From positions 129,615,464-129,679,463 of the forward strand of contig NC_072796.1 of assembly GCF_028583425.1 (NCBI RefSeq): a stretch of 64,000 nucleotides of DNA, given 5' to 3'. This document shows, one piece after another, positions 60,637 to 64,000 of this stretch. The translations under genes were made by a program, and so were the position numbers. The notes below the pieces were generated by a model. The model was not told the DNA's origin. It searched no databases and worked only from the letters and a program-made list of their open reading frames with translations. The DNA is from Eublepharis macularius. Its lineage: Eukaryota > Chordata > Lepidosauria > Squamata > Eublepharidae. Position 1 is the first letter of the stretch; each line of letters begins with the position of its first letter.

Positions 60637-61145
60637 CATTTCTAACTCGCCCTCAGGGCGAGGTACAGCAGTTATAAAAATATAATGCAAATATTAAAAC
60701 AATTAATAAAACAACAGTTCATCATAAAATCAACAACAGATAATAACTGTCCCAAGATGGGGTCAATTCCAGATTCCTGCCCATCAACATACAGGGGGAG
60801 GGAAGCAGACAGATAATGTACAGCAACCCATACATGGGTCAGCAAACGAATGGGCACTACATAGCCCTGTGCTGTACCCATATGTTGGGCAGCTGGCCGG
60901 TGGACATTGTATAACCCCACACTTGGTGGAAGACTGGTGGGAGGCTCAGTGAGGCTCTCATGCTGGCCTCAACCATACGCCTGGTGGAACATCTCCATCT
61001 TACAGGCCCGCCGAAATGATAGAAGATCCTATAAGATATTGTATCAATTGTATTTATTGAATGAGATACATAGTTTACACTTTTGCACTCTTGCACTTTA
61101 GATATACAAAGGTTCATTTTTAAGTTGCATTAATTGCTTGTCCCT
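60634..61145. other. Non-coding DNA, inverted repeat partner
   Basis: 61020-61140 (TTGTATTTATTGAATGAGAT, ATACATAGTTTACACTTTTG, CACTCTTGCACTTTAG) is the inverse of 60465-60560. The rest has no gene. Confidence 0.4.
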
Positions 61146-61149
61146 AGGG

Positions 61150-61320
61150 TTTGTGGTGTAGCAGTATTATTATCCTCACAACCATCACCTTGTGAGGCGG
61201 GTGGGGCTGAGAGAGTTCTGAGAACTTATGACTGACCCAAGGTCACTCAGCTGGCTTCAAGTGGAGAAGTGGGGAATCAAACCCGGCTCTCCAGATTAGA
61301 GTCCTGCCGCTGTTAACCAT
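61150..61320 (-). repeat. tRNA-derived SINE fragment
   Basis: CACCTTGTGAGGCGGGTGGG, GACCCAAGGTCACTCAGCTG, GAATCAAACCCGGCTCTCCA and CCTGCCGCTGTTAACCA. Confidence 0.8.
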
Positions 61321-61321
61321 G

Positions 61322-61460
61322 TTTGCGTAGGGATTTCAGCTGGCCACAATGTCATACAGCCAGTCTCCAAAGCAGCCATTTTCTCCAGGGAAAGTAGTTT
61401 GAAGATCAGTTGTAATTCCAGGAGCTCTCTAGGCCCCAGCTGGAGGTTGACAATCCAACC
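61322..61460 (-). mobile_element. MITE fragment, TAGGGTTGCCA family
   Basis: CAAAGCAGCCATTTTCTCCA, GATCAGTTGTAATTCCAGG, AGCTCTCTAGGCCCCAGCTG and GGAGGTTGACAATCC. Only one half is present. Confidence 0.6.
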
Positions 61461-62340
61461 CCTCCAGCTGTAGCCCACTAAGTTCCTCAAAATGCTGCTC
61501 TGTGGGAGACACCCAGGAATATTATGAGGGGCAAAGGTTGAGTTAGCAATGGATGGGGAGTTAGCAATGGATGGGGAAATAAATGCACATGATTGTAAGG
61601 AAGTTAAAGGCAATCACGTAACAAGGCCAGCGCGTACCTGAGAATCAGAAAACCTGTTCAGTTGGGTTTTTATGCCTCTGTAGTATTCAGAATGTAATAT
61701 TGGGTAGCATTTTTGTTGTTGTTGGCCAAACATACCCTGAGGGCAAGACAACGTTGCTAGGCAACATCCGAGAAAAAGGTCGACTTCCTGTTACATCGCA
61801 TGATCCAGTCTGAACCACTATTGATTAACTGCGGTGCTAATTGTTTGTGGTTGGCTGCATCGAGGTCTGGTGGGTGATGTCTTGTTCCCCAGGCCCGCCC
61901 TTGGGAAAGAGTTTGTTAAACAGGCAATGAAGCCATGGGAAATGGGCCCTCAGCAAGAGGTGTCTGGCAAGCTGCCTTCTGCAAAGGCACTGAAACTGCT
62001 CAAATGAATCCTCCTCGGCTTTTGCCTTATTTATGGCCTTCTAACTTGCTTTTGTGCACGACAGTTGCGAAGCCCGTCTTGGACCCCCATGTGATCAGCC
62101 CTATTTCTTCAGCCTGGCTCTGATCCCAGCCCTGTGAAAACTTACCTCTGATTGGCTACCCATAAGCCACCTTACAGTCACTGTGGGCACGTGAGGTGGC
62201 TACAACAGCAATTACACGGGCAACCAATTTGCTTCTGGCAGCTAATTCGAGGTTTTCTACTTTAAAGCCCTACTTGGCTTGGGACCAGGGTGTCTGAACG
62301 ACTGCCTTCTTCCATATGTTCCTGTGTGTGTGTCTTTGCC
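61461..62340. other. Non-coding DNA, no gene seen
   Basis: A doubled GAGTTAGCAATGGATGGGGA lies at 61542-61577. ACGTTGCTAGGCAACATCC at 61751 is a short inverted repeat. No gene. Confidence 0.4.
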
Positions 62341-62342
62341 AT

Positions 62343-62862
62343 CATGTTGCCTCCGACCTATGGCGACCCTATGAATGAAAGACCTCCAAAAATATCCTAT
62401 CATTAACAGATTTGCTCAGATCTTGCAAACTAGAGGATGCGGCTTCTTTTATTGAGACAAGCCATCTCGTTTTAGGTCTTCCTCCTTTCCTACTGCCTTC
62501 CACTTTTCCTAGCATTATTGACTTTTCCAGAGAATCTTGTCTTCTCTTGATGTGACCAAAGTATGTCATTTTAGCTTCTAGGGATAATTCAGTCTTGATT
62601 TGATCTAGAACCCACAAAACTTTCCTCCAGCACCTCATTTCAAATGAATCCATTTTCTTCCTGTCAGCTTTCTACACAGTCCAACTTTCACATCCATACA
62701 TCATAATGCAGAATACTATTTTTGGATTATCTTGATCTTGGTCCCCAGAGAGACATCTTTATCTTTAAGGATCTTATCTAGCTCCCTCACAGCTGCTCTT
62801 CCAAATCTCAATCTCCTTCTGATTTCCTCATTGTGGTCTCCCTGTTGGTTGATAATTGAATT
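62343..62862 (-). pseudogene. BovB (RTE) LINE ORF2 C-terminal remnant
   Basis: Minus-strand frames: LRFGRAAVRELDKILKDKDV, CESWTV, KADRKKMDSFEMRCWRKVLW, VLDQIKTELSLEAKMTYFGH, QDSLEKSIMLGKVEGSRKGG and RPKTRWLVSIKEA. Small deletions and frame changes break it (VLW joins VLDQ, and KMT joins YFGH). It is the copy least disturbed by insertions here. Confidence 0.88.
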
Positions 62863-63110
62863 AAAGAGTAGAAAATCTTGGCCAATTTCAATTTCCTCAT
62901 TGGCAACTTCCTATCCAGCAATTAAGATCACAGAGAGAGAGACTCTTCCGACTGCCCCATCGACAGTCATCTGGAGGGTACATGAGAGAGGGCCTTTAAG
63001 CAATCTCCCGAGGGAAGTACACCTGGCCCCTTATCTTTAGGAGACACTTGAGGATGGTTTTATTTAGGACAGTATTTAGCTAATTTAGTTTTTTTTTTAA
63101 AAAAATGGTA
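62863..63110. other. Non-coding DNA, no gene seen
   Basis: Unassigned sequence following BovB; possibly LINE-derived. Confidence 0.3.
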
Positions 63111-63735
63111 ATCATAAACTGTGGTTTTAAATTGTGGTCTTTTATATATTCAGGGCCATATTAGTCATAAGGCTGACTAGGCCGAAGCCTGGGGGCCCTG
63201 CAGGGACTAGGAGCCTGTCCATTTTTTTTTTTTTTTTGCTGAGGCACACCCCTCACATAAATTACAATTAAATGATTCTCTTATATAACCTCTATTAATA
63301 AGATAATTAACTGCTTCCTTATTGAAGTGAAACAAATTGTCTCTTAGGTTAAAACAATTATCCATAAATTATTTTAACAAATAATAAAAAAAATTATTCT
63401 CTTCAAAATGTTACAGTGTTGAACAATTATACCTTCAAAATGTGCTTTCCTGAAGAGTTCTACTCGCACAATAAAAATATTTTTAAAATTGTGAATAGAA
63501 TTCTTCAGGAGACCCTCAAAATGGATATAGGGTTATCTACTGTGGTCTGGTACCTACCATACCAGGGTCAGGCTGTCAGCTGTAGTGGGGTGAAAGACTG
63601 AAGTGCCGGAGGGGGCCCAAAATACCTGAAAGCCTAGGGGTCTGGCCGTGGGTTAATATGGCCCTGCATATATTTATGTTTTTTATTGTAAGCCACCTTG
63701 AGTGCCATGAGGGAGAAAGGTGGCTAATAGACAGT
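63111..63735 (+). repeat. L2/CR1-type LINE 3' end split by hAT element
   Basis: GTGGTTTTAAATTGTGGTC before the hAT element and TTATTGTAAGCCACCTTGAG, TGCCATGAGGGAGAAAGGTG after it make a LINE 3' UTR end. Confidence 0.55.
63151..63666. mobile_element. hAT-type non-autonomous element, 516 bp
   Basis: Ends CAGGGCCATATTAGTCATAA and GGGTTAATATGGCCCTG. Flanks TATATATT (63143-63150) and CATATATT (63667-63674) match at 7 of 8 positions. It shows GGCCGAAGCCTGGGGGCCC near one end and GGGGGCCCAAAATACC near the other. The AT-rich middle has no coding capacity. Confidence 0.8.
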
Positions 63736-64000
63736 TTAAAAAAACAAGCAAACAAACTATTCCTCAGTGTACATCTGCTCAGGGTTCTTCTGCAGCCATC
63801 TGCTTGGCATGTGTTATTCTGTTTTCTTATGGTTCTGTCTTCTATTTTGTCCCTTAATCCTGTTCATGAGATCTCCTCTTGACTCCAGTCTGGGCTATTG
63901 TCTTGCCAAGGGGCAGAAGGTTCTTTTAGAATTTGATAGCAATGAACATACAGGTGTGAAAGGAAAACAAATTCATTAAACAAAAGCAAGTGAAATGCAG
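63736..64000. other. Non-coding DNA, no gene seen
   Basis: Window end; no feature recognised. Confidence 0.3.

Overview
This window reads as non-coding, repeat-saturated nuclear DNA of a squamate reptile. The evidence is the mix of repeat families: BovB (RTE) LINE 3' ends, a Sauria-type tRNA SINE, 5S-rRNA-derived SINEs, CR1, L2 and L1 LINE remnants, Penelope-like element (PLE) pieces, hAT and Harbinger-like non-autonomous DNA elements, and AC and tetranucleotide microsatellites. A gecko-like lizard is my guess, but the species cannot be fixed from the sequence. I see no intact host gene, no spliced gene model, no tRNA or rRNA gene, no CRISPR array and no prokaryotic operon. The only recognisable host gene copy is a processed pseudogene of ribosomal protein S20 (27467-27847). 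Almost every other open frame is a by-product of repeats.

Layout. 1-9 kb: LTR-like direct repeats, a palindromic MITE, a solo LTR with a perfect 5-bp target duplication and an embedded ORF (4469-5186), a BovB end split by a PLE tail (about 5380-6150), hAT-type MITEs and CR1 ends. 9-20 kb: PLE tails and 5S-SINEs nested in one another, a 433-bp MITE inside a tRNA SINE, a tandem array of SINE heads, and hAT MITEs. 20-31 kb: microsatellites, SINEs, another 425-bp MITE and the RPS20 pseudogene. 31-36 kb: a cluster of PLE material, including a 5'-truncated element with a GIY-YIG endonuclease remnant (32325-33420) between palindromic tail copies. 36-46 kb: a large compound tetranucleotide array, a second copy of the ORF-bearing LTR (39371-40022), palindromic MITEs and SINEs. 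46-64 kb: further palindromic MITEs, an L1 end, CR1, 5S and Sauria SINEs, BovB copies with L2 and PLE insertions, and a hAT element at 63151-63666. Several stretches of unique-looking AT-rich DNA (about 24.4-24.9, 38.5-39.1, 45.3-45.6 and 59.3-60.1 kb) may be conserved non-coding elements.

The most interesting signal is in two PLE-like tail families. Both carry an arrangement resembling a hammerhead ribozyme core: CUGANGA, one extra base, a paired helix II, GAAA, then a very short helix III. The best copies have a GUC site and a matching helix I. One family also occurs as near-palindromic foldback units flanked by 10-bp target duplications, with one complete and one truncated arm. The second notable signal is an LTR whose ORF begins at nucleotide 5 of the LTR and ends before its TATA box, seen in two divergent copies. 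The third is a set of fully palindromic MITE families that share 3-bp duplications. Nested insertions give exact pre-insertion sites for several of these.
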